Shown: positions 16,771 to 26,599, counted from the stretch's first letter. The stretch is 43,973 bases of DNA from Buttiauxella izardii (GCF_003601925.1 NZ_QZWH01000032.1:1-43973); one strand, 5' to 3'. The notes: a model not told the origin generated them from the letters alone. Numbers and translations: made by a program.

Positions 16771-17434
16771 TAAACTCAGCTACCAAAGCCGTTGGTGCCA
16801 GGTTTCGCCGCTGCGCAAATTCGCGCTGTATTTGCTGCTGATGGTGCTTGCCTTTGCGTTGCCGCCCGTCGGGCAGGGTATTTTGCTGCTGGTGATTGCG
16901 GCGTTCACCTGCTGGCTGCTGCGCGTGGGGCCGCTGCGTTACTTGCGCTGGCTGGCGGTGCCGCTGGGCTTTTTGCTCATCGGCGTGGTGACGATTATTT
17001 TTAGCGCCTCGCACCACGCGCAGTCATTGCTGTGGAGCGTGCCACTCGGCTCGTTTTACATCGGCATTGATGCGCAAGGCATTGTAGTCGCGAACCAGAC
17101 GTTCTGGCGCAGCCTGGCTGCGCTCGCCGCCACGTATTGGCTGGTGCTCAATCTGCCATTTCCTCAGCTGATTCAGTTGCTCCAGCGTTTGCGAGTGCCG
17201 CGCTTATTGACCGAGCAAATCCTGCTCACCTGGCGTTTTATTTTTATCCTGTTGGACGAAGCGCAGGCCATTCATCGTGCTCAGTCACTGCGTTTCGGTT
17301 ATCGTACTTTGCCTGGCGGATACCGCTCGCTGGCGATGTTAATCAGTATGCTGTTTTCCCGCGTGCTGGTGCGCTACCAGCAAATGGTGACCACGCTTGA
17401 CGTCAAACTTTACCAGGGTGATTTTCACCTGTGA
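16757..17434 (+). CDS. cbiQ: Cobalt ECF transporter transmembrane protein CbiQ
   Basis: It is the T-component coupling the CbiM/CbiN unit to the ATPase CbiO. The 225-residue product has several hydrophobic segments. The coupling-helix region lies around PRLLTEQILLTWRFIFILLDE and HRAQSLRFGYR, where ECF T-proteins carry the ATPase-contacting Ala-Arg-Gly-like motifs. The start ATG at 16757 lies inside the cbiN end. Confidence 0.96.
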   Translation: MLGIDKLSYQSRWCQVSPLRKFALYLLLMVLAFALPPVGQGILLLVIAAFTCWLLRVGPLRYLRWLAVPLGFLLIGVVTIIFSASHHAQSLLWSVPLGSFYIGIDAQGIVVANQTFWRSLAALAATYWLVLNLPFPQLIQLLQRLRVPRLLTEQILLTWRFIFILLDEAQAIHRAQSLRFGYRTLPGGYRSLAMLISMLFSRVLVRYQQMVTTLDVKLYQGDFHL

Positions 17435-17445
17435 GAACCGCACCA

Positions 17446-18252
17446 ATGCTCGCAACCCATAATTTATCGTTTAGTTATCAAGACGAAACCGTTCTGCACG
17501 ACTTAACTTTCGACTTTGGTCGTTGTGCCGTCACCGGGATTGTGGGCGAAAACGGCTGCGGTAAATCGACACTATTTATGAATCTCAATGGCGTATTGCG
17601 CCCGAACAGCGGGGCCGTTTTGTGGCAAGGCAAGCCGCTTAATTACAGCAAAGCCGGGCTGATTGAGCATCGCCAGCGCGTCACCACCGTGTTTCAGGAT
17701 CCGGAACAGCAAATTTTTTATACCGATATCGACAGCGATATCGCATTCAGCCTGCGCAACCTTGGCGTCAATGAAGCCGAAATCACCCGCCGCGTAGAGC
17801 ACGCCATTGAGCTGGTGGACGCGCAATCTTTTCGCCATAAGCCGATTCAGTATTTAAGCCACGGGCAGAAAAAACGCGTGGCGATTGCCGGGGCGCTGGT
17901 GATGGAAGCCGACTATTTATTGTTGGATGAACCCACCGCCGGGCTTGATCCTTCAGGCCGCCAGCAGATGATTGAGATCATCGCCCGCATTGCCACGCAG
18001 GGGAAACATGTGGTGATTTCCAGCCATGATATTGATTTGATTTATGAAGTTTGTGATGGCGTGTACGTGATGAATCGCGGCAAAATTGTGGCGCAAGGTT
18101 CGCCAGGCACTGTCTTTAGCCAGAGCGAAATGTTGCGTGCTGCCGGATTAGTTCAGCCGTGGCTGGTCAAACTACACAGTGAACTCGGCTTCCCGCTGTG
18201 CAAAACCGAAACCCAATTATTCAACGCGTTACGCGAAACAAAGGAAGCATGA
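17446..18252 (+). CDS. cbiO: Cobalt ECF transporter ATPase CbiO
   Basis: The ABC ATPase energises cobalt import. The 268-residue product from ATG 17446 begins [14 protein letters not shown], aligning with Salmonella CbiO (MLATSDLWFRYQDE). Motifs are Walker [11 protein letters not shown]-loop [10 protein letters not shown], signature [15 protein letters not shown], Walker [13 protein letters not shown] and the switch His in [13 protein letters not shown] at 17431 in the same frame overlaps the cbiQ stop as GTGA with AGGGTG upstream. It would add five residues and cannot be excluded. Confidence 0.95.
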   Translation: MLATHNLSFSYQDETVLHDLTFDFGRCAVTGIVGENGCGKSTLFMNLNGVLRPNSGAVLWQGKPLNYSKAGLIEHRQRVTTVFQDPEQQIFYTDIDSDIAFSLRNLGVNEAEITRRVEHAIELVDAQSFRHKPIQYLSHGQKKRVAIAGALVMEADYLLLDEPTAGLDPSGRQQMIEIIARIATQGKHVVISSHDIDLIYEVCDGVYVMNRGKIVAQGSPGTVFSQSEMLRAAGLVQPWLVKLHSELGFPLCKTETQLFNALRETKEA

Positions 18253-19787
18253 TGAGCCTTTCAATAATGGTTCAGGGCACCGCCTCGGACGTTGGCAAAA
18301 GTATGCTGGTGGCTGGTTTTTGCCGCATCTTTGCCCAGGACGGCCATCGCACCGCGCCGTTTAAATCGCAAAATATGGCGCTCAATTCGGGCATCACGCC
18401 GGATGGCAAAGAGATGGGCCGGGCGCAGATTTTCCAGGCCGAAGCGGCAGGCATCGCCCCGGATGTGCGCATGAACCCGGTATTACTCAAGCCGACCAGC
18501 GACTGCAAAGCGCAGGTGGTGTTGATGGGCAAAGTCGCCACCAACATGGATGCGGTGACCTATCACAACTACAAACCGCAGCTGAAAACGCAAATCCGCG
18601 AGGTCTACCAGAGCCTGGCGGCAGAGCACGATGTGATGGTGCTTGAAGGCGCGGGCAGCCCGGCGGAAATCAATTTACGCGACCGCGATATCGTCAATAT
18701 GGGTATGGCGGAACTGGCGCAATGCCCGGTGATTCTGGTGGCGGATATCGATCGCGGCGGTGTGTTTGCCTCGATTTACGGCACTATCGCGCTGCTGCTG
18801 GAGCATGAAAAGTGGCGCGTCAAAGGCGTCATCATCAACAAGTTTCGCGGCGATGTGGCGCTGCTTTATTCCGGTATCGAACAGATTGAAGCGTTAACCG
18901 GCGTGCCCGTTTTGGGCGTAATGCCGTGGCTGAACGTGGATCTCGAAGATGAAGACAGCGTGGTGCTCGATCGCGGGAAATATGATTCGGTGACGGCGAA
19001 AGATCTGGATATCGCGGTGCTGCAACTGCCGTATATGTCGAACTTCACCGACTTTAACGCGCTGGCGGCGCAACCGGACGTGCGTCTGCGTTACGTCAGC
19101 AAAGCCGATGAGCTGCAAAACAGTGATCTGGTGATTGTGCCAGGTAGCAAAAATACCCTCGGTGATTTGCGCTGGCTGCGTGAAAACGGTTTCGAGGCGG
19201 CACTGCTGGCCCATCATCGCAACAATGGCGCGGTACTGGGGATTTGCGGCGGCTATCAGATGCTCGGGCAGCACATTTACGACGAAGTGGAATCTGGCCT
19301 GGGCGAAATGCCGGGCATCGGGCTGCTGGATGTCGTGACTCGTTTTGCCCATGAAAAAACCACCACCCGCGTGGCCGGAAACGTGCAGTCAGATTTGCCT
19401 GGCATTTTTGCCGCCAGCGCAGGCACCTCACTCGCGGGTTATGAAATCCATATGGGCGAAACCCAACGCGGGGAAAACATCTCGCCATTTGCGACGTTCA
19501 CCGAGTGCAATACTCAGCCTTATCATAATCTTGACGGCGCAATCAGCGACGATGGACGCGTGCTGGGCACTTATCTCCACGGCCTGTTTGATAGCGGCGA
19601 ATTTACCCGTAGCCTGCTCGACAGCTTGCGTCTTCGCAAAGGGCTCAGTACCTGGGAAGGCGAAGTGTTTGATTACCAGAAACACAAAAATCAGCAGTTC
19701 GACATTCTGGCGGACGCGATGCGCGAACATATTGATATGGCAAAGATTTACCAGATTATGCGTGAGCATCAGGAGCAGCCTCAATGA
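18252..19787 (+). CDS. cbiP: Cobyric acid synthase CbiP
   Basis: It amidates the b, d, e and g carboxylates of adenosylcobyrinate a,c-diamide with glutamine and ATP. The product is 511 residues from the second of two adjacent ATGs (18249, 18252); AAGGAAG spaces better to the second. It has the nucleotide motif [16 protein letters not shown], conserved [28 protein letters not shown] and [12 protein letters not shown] glutamine amidotransferase domain follows, with the catalytic Cys in [10 protein letters not shown] and His in [11 protein letters not shown]. It overlaps cobU (ATGA). Confidence 0.97.
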   Translation: MSLSIMVQGTASDVGKSMLVAGFCRIFAQDGHRTAPFKSQNMALNSGITPDGKEMGRAQIFQAEAAGIAPDVRMNPVLLKPTSDCKAQVVLMGKVATNMDAVTYHNYKPQLKTQIREVYQSLAAEHDVMVLEGAGSPAEINLRDRDIVNMGMAELAQCPVILVADIDRGGVFASIYGTIALLLEHEKWRVKGVIINKFRGDVALLYSGIEQIEALTGVPVLGVMPWLNVDLEDEDSVVLDRGKYDSVTAKDLDIAVLQLPYMSNFTDFNALAAQPDVRLRYVSKADELQNSDLVIVPGSKNTLGDLRWLRENGFEAALLAHHRNNGAVLGICGGYQMLGQHIYDEVESGLGEMPGIGLLDVVTRFAHEKTTTRVAGNVQSDLPGIFAASAGTSLAGYEIHMGETQRGENISPFATFTECNTQPYHNLDGAISDDGRVLGTYLHGLFDSGEFTRSLLDSLRLRKGLSTWEGEVFDYQKHKNQQFDILADAMREHIDMAKIYQIMREHQEQPQ

Positions 19788-20326
19788 AACTCGTTACCGG
19801 CGGTGCGCGCAGTGGGAAAAGCCGCCATGCCGAACAACTGGCGGCAAACTTTGAGCGCGTGATTTATATCGCCACCTCGAAAATTTTCGACAGTGAAATG
19901 GAACAACGCATCCAACATCACCGCGACAGCCGCCCGGCGCACTGGCGCACCGTGGAGCAATATCGCGAACTCAACACCGTGATTAATCAGCAAAACGAGG
20001 CACACGAAGCGGTGCTGCTGGAGTGCATTACCACGCTGATTACCAACGTGATGTACGACGCCGCAGGCGATAAAGCCGAAGACGACTGGGATTTTGACGC
20101 CATGGAAACCGTGGTGAATCAGCAAATCGACATTTTGCTTGCCGCCTGTGAAGCCAGCCCGGCGGAAGTGATTCTGGTGACTAACGAAGTGGGAATGGGC
20201 ATCGTGCCGGAAAACCGCCTGGCGCGGCATTTCCGCGATATTGCCGGGCGCGTCAACCAGCGTCTGGCGCAGAAAGCCGATGAAGTCTGGCTGGTCGTTT
20301 CAGGGATTGGAGTCAAAATTAAATGA
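19784..20326 (+). CDS. cobU: Adenosylcobinamide kinase / adenosylcobinamide-phosphate guanylyltransferase CobU
   Basis: It phosphorylates adenosylcobinamide and then attaches GMP. The 180-residue product has the P-loop [12 protein letters not shown] near the N-terminus. His46, in [11 protein letters not shown], is at the position guanylylated in Salmonella CobU. Translation is linked to cbiP and cobS through ATGA overlaps at both ends. Confidence 0.97.
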   Translation: MKLVTGGARSGKSRHAEQLAANFERVIYIATSKIFDSEMEQRIQHHRDSRPAHWRTVEQYRELNTVINQQNEAHEAVLLECITTLITNVMYDAAGDKAEDDWDFDAMETVVNQQIDILLAACEASPAEVILVTNEVGMGIVPENRLARHFRDIAGRVNQRLAQKADEVWLVVSGIGVKIK

Positions 20327-21069
20327 TTGTTCGTTTGTTCTTCGCCACCTTGCAGTTTATGAGCCGCATTCCGGTGCGTGCGCGCTGGGCCGATGGCATC
20401 GAAACTCACCAATATGTGCGCGGCATCGTCACGTTCCCGTTTGTCGGCCTGCTGTTGGGCGCACTGGCGGGCGGGGTGTTTACGCTGTTGCAACCGTGGG
20501 CGGGTTTACCGCTGGCGGCGATGGGTTATGTGCTGGCGCTGGCGCTGTTAACCGGTGGTTTTCATCTTGATGGCCTTGCCGATACTTGCGACGGCGTTTT
20601 CTCGGCACGTACTCGTGACCGCATGTTAGAAATCATGCGCGACAGCCGCCTCGGCACCCATGGCGGGCTGGCGCTCATTTTCGTGATTGTGACGAAAGTG
20701 CTGGTGGTCAGCGAACTGGCGCTGCGAGATGGCAATATGCTGCCAGTGCTCGCGGCGGCTTCTATCGCCGGGCGCACCGCCTGCGTGCTGATGATGTACA
20801 ACCACCAATACGCCCGTGAAAAGGGCCTCGGCAACCTGTTTATCGGCAAAGTGACCGGCACACAAACGCTGCTGACATTGCTCGGTGGCGCGGTGTTATG
20901 CACCGTTCTGTTGCCGACTTCCGGCTTGTTGGCGCTGGTGGTTACGCTGCTGGCGGTCTTTGGCCTCGGCTGGATGCTCAAACGCACCCTCGGCGGGCAA
21001 ACCGGCGACACGTTAGGGGCCGCAATTGAATTGGGCGAAGTGGTGTTTTTATTGGCACTGCTGCGCTGA
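20323..21069 (+). CDS. cobS: Adenosylcobinamide-GDP ribazoletransferase CobS
   Basis: The integral membrane cobalamin synthase joins adenosylcobinamide-GDP and alpha-ribazole. The product has 248 residues (Salmonella 247). The acidic metal-binding signature [14 protein letters not shown] lies near residue 84, and [17 protein letters not shown] and [14 protein letters not shown] are conserved. Hydrophobic segments make up most of the protein. A REP unit follows its stop, so cobT is not overlapped. Confidence 0.97.
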   Translation: MIVRLFFATLQFMSRIPVRARWADGIETHQYVRGIVTFPFVGLLLGALAGGVFTLLQPWAGLPLAAMGYVLALALLTGGFHLDGLADTCDGVFSARTRDRMLEIMRDSRLGTHGGLALIFVIVTKVLVVSELALRDGNMLPVLAAASIAGRTACVLMMYNHQYAREKGLGNLFIGKVTGTQTLLTLLGGAVLCTVLLPTSGLLALVVTLLAVFGLGWMLKRTLGGQTGDTLGAAIELGEVVFLLALLR

Positions 21070-21070
21070 T

Positions 21071-21101
21071 TGTCGGATGACGCTGCGCTTATCCGACCTA
21101 C
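21071..21101. repeat. REP element between cobS and cobT
   Basis: TGTCGGATGACGCTGCGCTT followed by ATCCGACCTAC is the reverse complement of the forward REP units in the cbiL-cbiM cluster. It occupies the start of the 67-bp cobS-cobT gap. Confidence 0.9.
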
Positions 21102-21136
21102 TAGGCTGATTTTTATAACGTTTTTGAGAATAAAAA

Positions 21137-22189
21137 ATGCAAACTTTAAATTCCCTTATGGCAATGATTTCCCCGCTTGATAGCGAAGCCATGGCTCGCG
21201 CCCAACAACACATTGATGGCCTGTTAAAGCCGTTTGGCAGCCTCGGTCGCCTCGAAGCATTAGCGGTGCAACTGGCGGGAATGCCGGGCATGAAAAACGG
21301 CCTGAATACTAAGCGCAAAGCCATTCTCGTGATGTGCGCCGACCACGGCGTGTATGCCGAAGGTGTGGCGATTTCCCCGCAAATTGTCACCGCCATTCAG
21401 GCCAGCAACATGACGCGCCACAACACTGGCGTGTGCGTATTAGGCGCTACCGTCGGCGCGGATATTCACGTAGTGGATGTCGGTATCGACAGCGACGCGC
21501 TGCCCGGCGTGCTGAATATGAAAGTGGCGCGCGGCAGCGGCAACATCGCTCGAGGCCCGGCGATGAGCCGCCAGCAAGCCGAAGATTTGCTGCTGGCAAC
21601 CATGCAACTCACCATGCAAAAAGCGGCAGAGGGCGTGACGTTATTTGGCGTGGGCGAACTGGGCATGGCGAACACCACGCCAGCGGCGGCGATGGTCAGC
21701 GTGTTAACCGACAGCGCACCAGACGACGTGGTCGGCATGGGGGCAAACTTCCCGAGCGACAAGCTGCACCACAAAATTGCCGTGGTGCGCCAGGCGATTG
21801 AAACCAACCAGCCGGATGCCGCGGACGGTATCGACGTGCTGGCAAAAGTCGGCGGTTTTGACCTCGTCGGAATGACCGGCGTGATGCTCGGTGCGGCGGC
21901 GGCGGGGCTTCCAGTAGTTCTCGATGGATTCTTGTCTTACGCTTCAGCGCTGGCGGCCTGCCAGATTGCACCAGGTGTGCGCGATTACCTGATTCCGTCG
22001 CATCTGTCGGCTGAAAAAGGCGCGGTGATTGCGATGAATAAACTGGGGCTTGAGCCGTATTTGCAGATGGGCATGCGTCTGGGCGAGGGCAGCGGTGCGG
22101 CGCTGGCGATGCATTTAGTGGATGCGGCGTGTGCGATGCACAATGAGATGGGGTCGCTGGCGGATAGCAACATTGTGTTGCCTGCCTGA
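21137..22189 (+). CDS. cobT: Nicotinate-nucleotide--dimethylbenzimidazole phosphoribosyltransferase CobT
   Basis: It makes alpha-ribazole 5'-phosphate from nicotinate mononucleotide and dimethylbenzimidazole, activating the lower ligand. The product has 350 residues. The general base Glu317 is present in [13 protein letters not shown]. Other conserved blocks are [41 protein letters not shown] and [13 protein letters not shown]. It is the last gene of the operon. The ribosome-binding site (GAGAA) is weaker than that of most genes here. Confidence 0.97.
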   Translation: MQTLNSLMAMISPLDSEAMARAQQHIDGLLKPFGSLGRLEALAVQLAGMPGMKNGLNTKRKAILVMCADHGVYAEGVAISPQIVTAIQASNMTRHNTGVCVLGATVGADIHVVDVGIDSDALPGVLNMKVARGSGNIARGPAMSRQQAEDLLLATMQLTMQKAAEGVTLFGVGELGMANTTPAAAMVSVLTDSAPDDVVGMGANFPSDKLHHKIAVVRQAIETNQPDAADGIDVLAKVGGFDLVGMTGVMLGAAAAGLPVVLDGFLSYASALAACQIAPGVRDYLIPSHLSAEKGAVIAMNKLGLEPYLQMGMRLGEGSGAALAMHLVDAACAMHNEMGSLADSNIVLPA

Positions 22190-22204
22190 CGATAAATCTG
22201 CTTT

Positions 22205-22278
22205 GTAGGTCGGTTAAGCGCAGCGTCAACCGACATAAGCGAAAAAAGGTGGATAGCGTTAACCGCTTATCCACCTTA
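22205..22278. repeat. REP unit and hairpin after cobT
   Basis: A REP unit (GTAGGTCGGTTAAGCGCAGC, then GTCAACCGAC, 22205-22234) is followed by a hairpin with AAGGTGGATA and TATCCACCTT-like arms (about 22246-22278). It lies between the convergent cobT and acuI genes and probably protects or ends both transcripts. There is no T-run, so terminator function is uncertain. Confidence 0.8.
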
Positions 22279-22295
22279 CAACGGCTTAGTTCAGA

Positions 22296-23270
22296 TTAGC
22301 TCACCTTAACCAGCGTCCGCCCCTGAACCGCATTATTCATAATGTCATCGGCAAATTTCGCTGCCTGCTCCAGACTAATCTCCGTCGTCGCCGTCTGATA
22401 GAAACTCTCCGGCAGCAACTTCGCCAGACGCTCCCACGCAGCAATGCGGCGCTCAATCGGTGCGCTCACTGAATCCACGCCTTGCAGACGCACGTTACGC
22501 AGAATAAATGGCATCACGGTGGTTGGCAGCGAGAAGCCGCCCGCCAGGCCACAAGCGGCGACGCAGCCGGAGTAGTTCATCTGTGCCAGTAGTTTGGCGA
22601 GCACGTTACCGCCTACGGTATCGACCGCTCCTGCCCACACTTGTTTTTCCAGTGGGCGAGTTTCAGCAAATTCACTGCGCGGCAGAATGCGGCTGGCACC
22701 CAACTGGCGCAAGTAATCATGGGTAGATTCACGGCCTGAAACCGCCACAACCTGGTAGCCCAACGCGTGGAGCAGGGCGATGGCGGTGCTGCCCACGCCT
22801 CCGCTGGCGCCGGTCACGACTACTTCACCGCTTTGCGGCGTGATGCCTGCTTCTTCCAGAGCCATCACGCACAGCATGGCAGTGAAGCCCGCGGTGCCGA
22901 CGATCATCGCTTTGCGAGCGGTTAAGCCCGCAGGCAGTGGCACCAGCCATTCGGACTTCACACGTGCTTGTTCCGCCAGGCCGCCCCAATGGTTTTCACC
23001 CACGCCCCAGCCGGTCAGCACCACTTCCTGGCCTGCGTTAAAGGCGCTGTCGCTGCTCGCGGCCACGCGGCCTGCGAAATCAATGCCTGGCACCATCGGG
23101 AAGTTACGGATGATTTTGCCTTTTCCGGTGATCGCCAGCGCGTCTTTATAGTTCAGGCTTGACCACTCAACATCAACCAGCACGTTTCCCAACTCCTCGC
23201 CAGGGACGGTAATTTGCTTCACTTCTGCCTGAGTCTGGCCTTCAACTTGTTCGAGTACGACTGCTTTCAT
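22296..23270 (-). CDS. acuI: Acrylyl-CoA reductase AcuI (YhdH), NADPH-dependent
   Basis: The cytoplasmic medium-chain reductase/quinone-oxidoreductase family enzyme reduces acryloyl-CoA to propionyl-CoA. It is 324 residues from ATG 23270, the length of E. coli YhdH. GAGGA lies seven bases upstream; a TTG two codons earlier is less likely. Motifs are WSSLNYKDALAITGKGKI, PGIDFAGRV, GWGVGENHWGGLAEQARV, the cofactor loop VTGASGGVGSTAIALL and SGRESTHDYL. The zinc-binding residues of true alcohol dehydrogenases are absent, as expected. A link to neighbouring genes is not evident. Confidence 0.95.
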   Translation of the reverse strand: MKAVVLEQVEGQTQAEVKQITVPGEELGNVLVDVEWSSLNYKDALAITGKGKIIRNFPMVPGIDFAGRVAASSDSAFNAGQEVVLTGWGVGENHWGGLAEQARVKSEWLVPLPAGLTARKAMIVGTAGFTAMLCVMALEEAGITPQSGEVVVTGASGGVGSTAIALLHALGYQVVAVSGRESTHDYLRQLGASRILPRSEFAETRPLEKQVWAGAVDTVGGNVLAKLLAQMNYSGCVAACGLAGGFSLPTTVMPFILRNVRLQGVDSVSAPIERRIAAWERLAKLLPESFYQTATTEISLEQAAKFADDIMNNAVQGRTLVKVS

Positions 23271-23509
23271 AATCAATCCTCTTTCTTTGAACCGGGGGTT
23301 CCGGCTGAGATATTTCTAATGCCCAACACGGTATACCTCTCGCGCCCGAGAATAAAGAAAACCGAACCTGTTCCGCGCTAAACGCCTGCTTTTTAGCAGG
23401 TTATAAGATTTTCCTATTTTAACTTTTGACCTTGCTCCTCGTATGTTTGAAACAAAAGTTTCTAACCGTTGTGACAAACGTTTCACAATTCCCCTTTGAG
23501 GAGATAAGC
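23271..23509. promoter_or_regulatory. Divergent promoter region acuI / ABC importer
   Basis: It contains a short hairpin CCTGCTTTTTAGCAGG (about 23385-23400) and a pairing GGTTCCGG (23297-23304) / CCGAACC (about 23362-23368). No riboswitch of known class was matched; a partial likeness to a TPP element was considered and rejected. A GAGGAG ribosome-binding site lies just before 23510. Confidence 0.4.
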
Positions 23510-24496
23510 ATGCGTGTATTCACCCTGACAACCGCTGTAGCCCTGGCCCTGGTAAGTGCGCATGCGAGTGCGGTAGATAAGCTCAAATTGCAGCTCGACT
23601 GGATGCCGAATGGCGGCGATAAAGCGTTCGTTTTTGTCGGCGTCCAGGAAGGATTTTATGCCGCCGAAGGGCTGGACGTGACCATTTTACCCGGCCGTGG
23701 CAGCAGCGACACCCTGACTAAAATCGCCTCGGGCGCGGCGGATATCGGCACTGGCGGCATTGCTTCTTTAATGATGGCGCAGGCAGAAGGCGGCATTCCG
23801 GTGAAGGCGATTATGAGCATCTACTCAAAACAGCCAGATGCGATTTACTCCTGGCAGGGTAGCGGCGTCACCGACATGAAAAGCCTGAAAGGTAAAACAC
23901 TGGGGATCCCGACTTTCTCGGCTTCTAACGCGCTGCTGCCGATTATGCTGCAAAACAACGGTGTGGATCCTGACAGCGTAAAACAGATCAAAGCCGACCC
24001 CGGCACGCTGGTGCCGATGCTGGCGCAAGGCCGTGTTGACGGCGTGGTGGTGTGGTCGACCAATCGCCCAAGTATTGAAGCGACGCTGACGCAGGTCGGC
24101 AAAAAACCGCTGGAACTGGCGTGGACGGATTACGGCCTCGACGGCTACGGCCTGTCGTTCTTTGCCTCCGATAAGCTCATCAAAGAAAAGCCAGACGTGG
24201 TGGCGCGCTTCCTGCGGGCGGCGAAAAAGTCTATCGAGTTTAGCCTCGCGCACCCGGAGAAAGCCGCTGCTGACCAAAAAGCGATGGTGCCGGAAGCGGA
24301 TGTGGCGATGTTAGAAGCTGACTTTAACGTCACCAAACCGCTGATCGTGAATGAAATTAGCCAGCGCGATGGCCTCGGGCAATTTGACCCGACGCTACTC
24401 AAACACACCTGGGAATGGGTGGCGAAATCGATGAAATATCCGCTCGATAAAGTGAACCCGGAAACACTGGTTGACCGTACTTATCTCGCCAAATAA
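23510..24496 (+). CDS. NMT1/THI5-like ABC transporter substrate-binding protein
   Basis: The 328-residue periplasmic protein begins with a Sec signal peptide (residues 1-20, MRVFTLTTAVALALVSAHAS; cleavage likely after SAHASA). The mature sequence VDKLKLQLDWMPNGGDKAFV, then GFYAAEGLDVTILPG and GAADIGTGGIASLM, is typical of the NMT1/THI5-like group. That group binds thiamine-pyrimidine precursors, riboflavin, taurine-like or other small ligands. The start at 23510 has GAGGAG eight bases upstream; the longer frame from 23426 is unlikely. It opens a four-gene unit with ATPase, permease and a deaminase-like enzyme. The ligand is unknown; a pyrimidine or other nucleobase-like compound is my inference from the enzyme. 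Confidence 0.88.
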   Translation: MRVFTLTTAVALALVSAHASAVDKLKLQLDWMPNGGDKAFVFVGVQEGFYAAEGLDVTILPGRGSSDTLTKIASGAADIGTGGIASLMMAQAEGGIPVKAIMSIYSKQPDAIYSWQGSGVTDMKSLKGKTLGIPTFSASNALLPIMLQNNGVDPDSVKQIKADPGTLVPMLAQGRVDGVVVWSTNRPSIEATLTQVGKKPLELAWTDYGLDGYGLSFFASDKLIKEKPDVVARFLRAAKKSIEFSLAHPEKAAADQKAMVPEADVAMLEADFNVTKPLIVNEISQRDGLGQFDPTLLKHTWEWVAKSMKYPLDKVNPETLVDRTYLAK

Positions 24497-24505
24497 GGGA
24501 ATGTT

Positions 24506-25285
24506 ATGCAGCCTGTTATAGAGCTAAGTCATGTTAATCAGACATTTATATCCGCCGATGGCACGCAAGTCACGGCGCTGGACGAAGTCAATCTGACGCT
24601 GCGCCGCCATGAGTTTGTATCGTTTATTGGCCCGTCAGGCTGCGGGAAATCCACCATTTTGCGCCTGATTGCCGGGCTGCTTAAACCGAGCAGCGGCACG
24701 ATTTCGGTGTATGGTAAACCTGTTACCGAGCCGCGTGACGAAATGGGATTTGTGTTCCAGAAACCCACTTTGCTGCCATGGCTTAACGTGCTGGATAACA
24801 TCACTTTTCCGATGAAACACAAATATGGCCGCGTCGATGCCAAAGACATTGCGCGGGGGCATGAGTTGCTGGAAATGACCGGGCTGACACAGTTTGCTGG
24901 AAAGCGCCCGGCGGAGCTTTCCGGTGGCATGCAGCAGCGCGTTTCAATTGCGCGTTCGCTGCTGCATGACCCGGATATTTTGCTGATGGATGAGCCGTTT
25001 TCCGCTCTCGATTCCCTGACGCGCGATGAAATGAGCTTTGAATTAATGCGTATCTGGAATGAACGCCCCAAAACGGTGCTGTTTGTGACGCACTCGATTC
25101 AGGAAGCGCTGCTGCTTTCCGACCGCATTGTGGTGATGAGTGCGCGCCCAGGGCGGGTGAGTGAAATTATTGATGTCCCACTGCCGCGCCCGCGCGATGA
25201 AGAAACGCTGAACCATCCGCTATTCCACGCGCTAACAGCCGAGATTCGCCACAAAGTCTTTAGCCGCCGCAAGGAGCCTGCATGA
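24506..25285 (+). CDS. ABC transporter ATPase, SsuB/TauB/ThiZ type
   Basis: The 259-residue cytoplasmic ATPase has Walker A GPSGCGKSTIL, Q-loop VFQKPTLLPWLNV, signature LSGGMQQRVSIARSLL, Walker B DILLMDEPFSALD and the switch His in VLFVTHSIQEALLLSD. This is the nitrate/sulfonate/taurine family importer ATPase. It begins nine bases after the binding-protein gene and overlaps the permease gene by four bases (ATGA). Confidence 0.93.
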   Translation: MQPVIELSHVNQTFISADGTQVTALDEVNLTLRRHEFVSFIGPSGCGKSTILRLIAGLLKPSSGTISVYGKPVTEPRDEMGFVFQKPTLLPWLNVLDNITFPMKHKYGRVDAKDIARGHELLEMTGLTQFAGKRPAELSGGMQQRVSIARSLLHDPDILLMDEPFSALDSLTRDEMSFELMRIWNERPKTVLFVTHSIQEALLLSDRIVVMSARPGRVSEIIDVPLPRPRDEETLNHPLFHALTAEIRHKVFSRRKEPA

Positions 25286-26040
25286 AAGCGTTTCTGGAAA
25301 GATATATCGCGCTATTGGCGCTGATTGTGGCGATTTTGCTGTGGGAAGGGGCGTGTAAATTATTCGCCATTCCGGTGTTTATTCTGCCGTCGCCGTCGGC
25401 CATTTTTGCTTCTGTAAGCACGCTGGATGCCGGGCGTTGGGCGACACATATTCTGGCGACGTTAAGCGTGGCGCTGAGTGGATTCCTGCTGGCGATTGTG
25501 ATTGCGCTGCCGCTGGCGATTGCCATCGTTAGCTCAAAATTGCTTGCCCGCCTCGTGCTGCCATGGCTGATTGTGATTCAGTCCACGCCGGTGGTGGCGA
25601 TTGCGCCGATTATTGTCGTCACGCTCGGTTCGGGCATGTTGCCGCGAGTGGTGATCACCACGCTGATTTCCTTCTTCCCGCTGGTGATTTCCACCGCCAC
25701 GGGCATGACTTCGGTGCCTTCTGAATTACTCGAACTCTCGAAAACTCTGCGTGCGCCGCGCAACCGTGAATACTGGCAAATCCGCATGCCTTATGCGGTG
25801 CCGTATATTTTCAGCGCGCTGAAAGTGGCGATTACGCTGTCGATAATCGGTGCGGTGGTAGCGGAGTTTGTCGCCGCCGATCAAGGGCTGGGTTATCTGA
25901 TTTTGTTCAGCACTTCATCGTTCAAAATCCCATTGGCCTTCGCCAGTTTGTTTTTGCTGGTGGTGTGCAGTTTGACTCTTTATGGCCTGGTGAGCTGGCT
26001 ACAAAAACGCCTGTTCCCATGGAGCCTTGATGCGAAATAA
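25282..26040 (+). CDS. ABC transporter permease, NitT/TauT family
   Basis: The 252-residue membrane protein has about six hydrophobic helices. A central inner-membrane-transport coupling region around ELSKTLRAPRNREYWQIRMPYAVPYI carries the EAA-like motif. ATPase and binding protein precede it and the deaminase-like gene follows 11 bases later, so the four form one transport/catabolism operon. Confidence 0.92.
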   Translation: MKAFLERYIALLALIVAILLWEGACKLFAIPVFILPSPSAIFASVSTLDAGRWATHILATLSVALSGFLLAIVIALPLAIAIVSSKLLARLVLPWLIVIQSTPVVAIAPIIVVTLGSGMLPRVVITTLISFFPLVISTATGMTSVPSELLELSKTLRAPRNREYWQIRMPYAVPYIFSALKVAITLSIIGAVVAEFVAADQGLGYLILFSTSSFKIPLAFASLFLLVVCSLTLYGLVSWLQKRLFPWSLDAK

Positions 26041-26051
26041 GGAAGGACAAC

Positions 26052-26552
26052 ATGTCAGTAAAACGTGGGCCAAAGCCGAGTAAAGAACAGATCTTGCGCC
26101 ATTTGCGCCGTTCCAATGCCGTGGCGGAGCGGGCGATTGCCCTCGGGCATCATCCGTTTGGTGCGCTGCTGGTGGCACCCGATAACGAAACCGTACTGCT
26201 CGAACAATGCAATATCGACACGGTAAACCACGCGGAATCGACCCTTGCGCGTATTGCTGCAACCAACTTTACCGCCGAATATTTGTGGCAATGCACGCTG
26301 TATACCGCCGTCGAACCTTGCTGTATGTGCGCCGGAACCGCGTACTGGGCGAACATCGGGCGCGTGGTTTTCGGCATGTATGAGAGCCAGTTACTGGAAG
26401 CCACCGGTAGCCACGAAGAAAACCCGACCATGAGCGTGTCGTCGAAATATGTTTTTGAACATTGTCAGAAACCGGTGGAACTTATCGGCCCGGTTCCGGA
26501 AATTATTGAAGAGACTAGGGCGATGCAGCAGGCGTTTTGGTCGCAGAGATAG
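26052..26552 (+). CDS. CMP/dCMP-type (guanine/tRNA-adenosine deaminase-like) zinc deaminase
   Basis: The 166-residue protein of the cytidine deaminase superfamily carries the zinc/catalytic motif His60-Ala-Glu62 in VNHAESTLARIA and the PCxxC motif (residues 89-93, PCCMC) in AVEPCCMCAGTAYWANIG. The layout resembles nucleoside/guanine deaminases. It follows the ABC importer genes by 11 bases with AAGGA. It therefore probably deaminates the imported compound, an amino-pyrimidine, purine or related ring, in the cytoplasm. It is too divergent to name; the tRNA-editing enzyme TadA is a less likely alternative because of the transporter context. Confidence 0.85.
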   Translation: MSVKRGPKPSKEQILRHLRRSNAVAERAIALGHHPFGALLVAPDNETVLLEQCNIDTVNHAESTLARIAATNFTAEYLWQCTLYTAVEPCCMCAGTAYWANIGRVVFGMYESQLLEATGSHEENPTMSVSSKYVFEHCQKPVELIGPVPEIIEETRAMQQAFWSQR

Positions 26553-26560
26553 AGGGTTGA

Positions 26561-26591
26561 ATGTCGGGTGAACGTTAGCCTCACCCGACAT
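26561..26591. terminator. Perfect 11-bp hairpin between convergent genes
   Basis: ATGTCGGGTGA (26561-26571) and TCACCCGACAT (26581-26591) flank a nine-base loop. It lies between the ends of the deaminase gene and cueP. Its sequence resembles REP cores. No T-run follows, so it may be a REP-derived transcript end rather than a classical terminator. Confidence 0.6.
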
Positions 26592-26599
26592 GACAACGG

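Noticed and set aside
23288-23400. Possible TPP riboswitch upstream of the THI5-like binding protein (CTGAGATA and GAACCTG present).
   Set aside because: The conserved 3' half (GCG-N-AGGGA) is missing, the spacing between boxes is far too long and the P3 stem is not formed; the likeness is probably chance.
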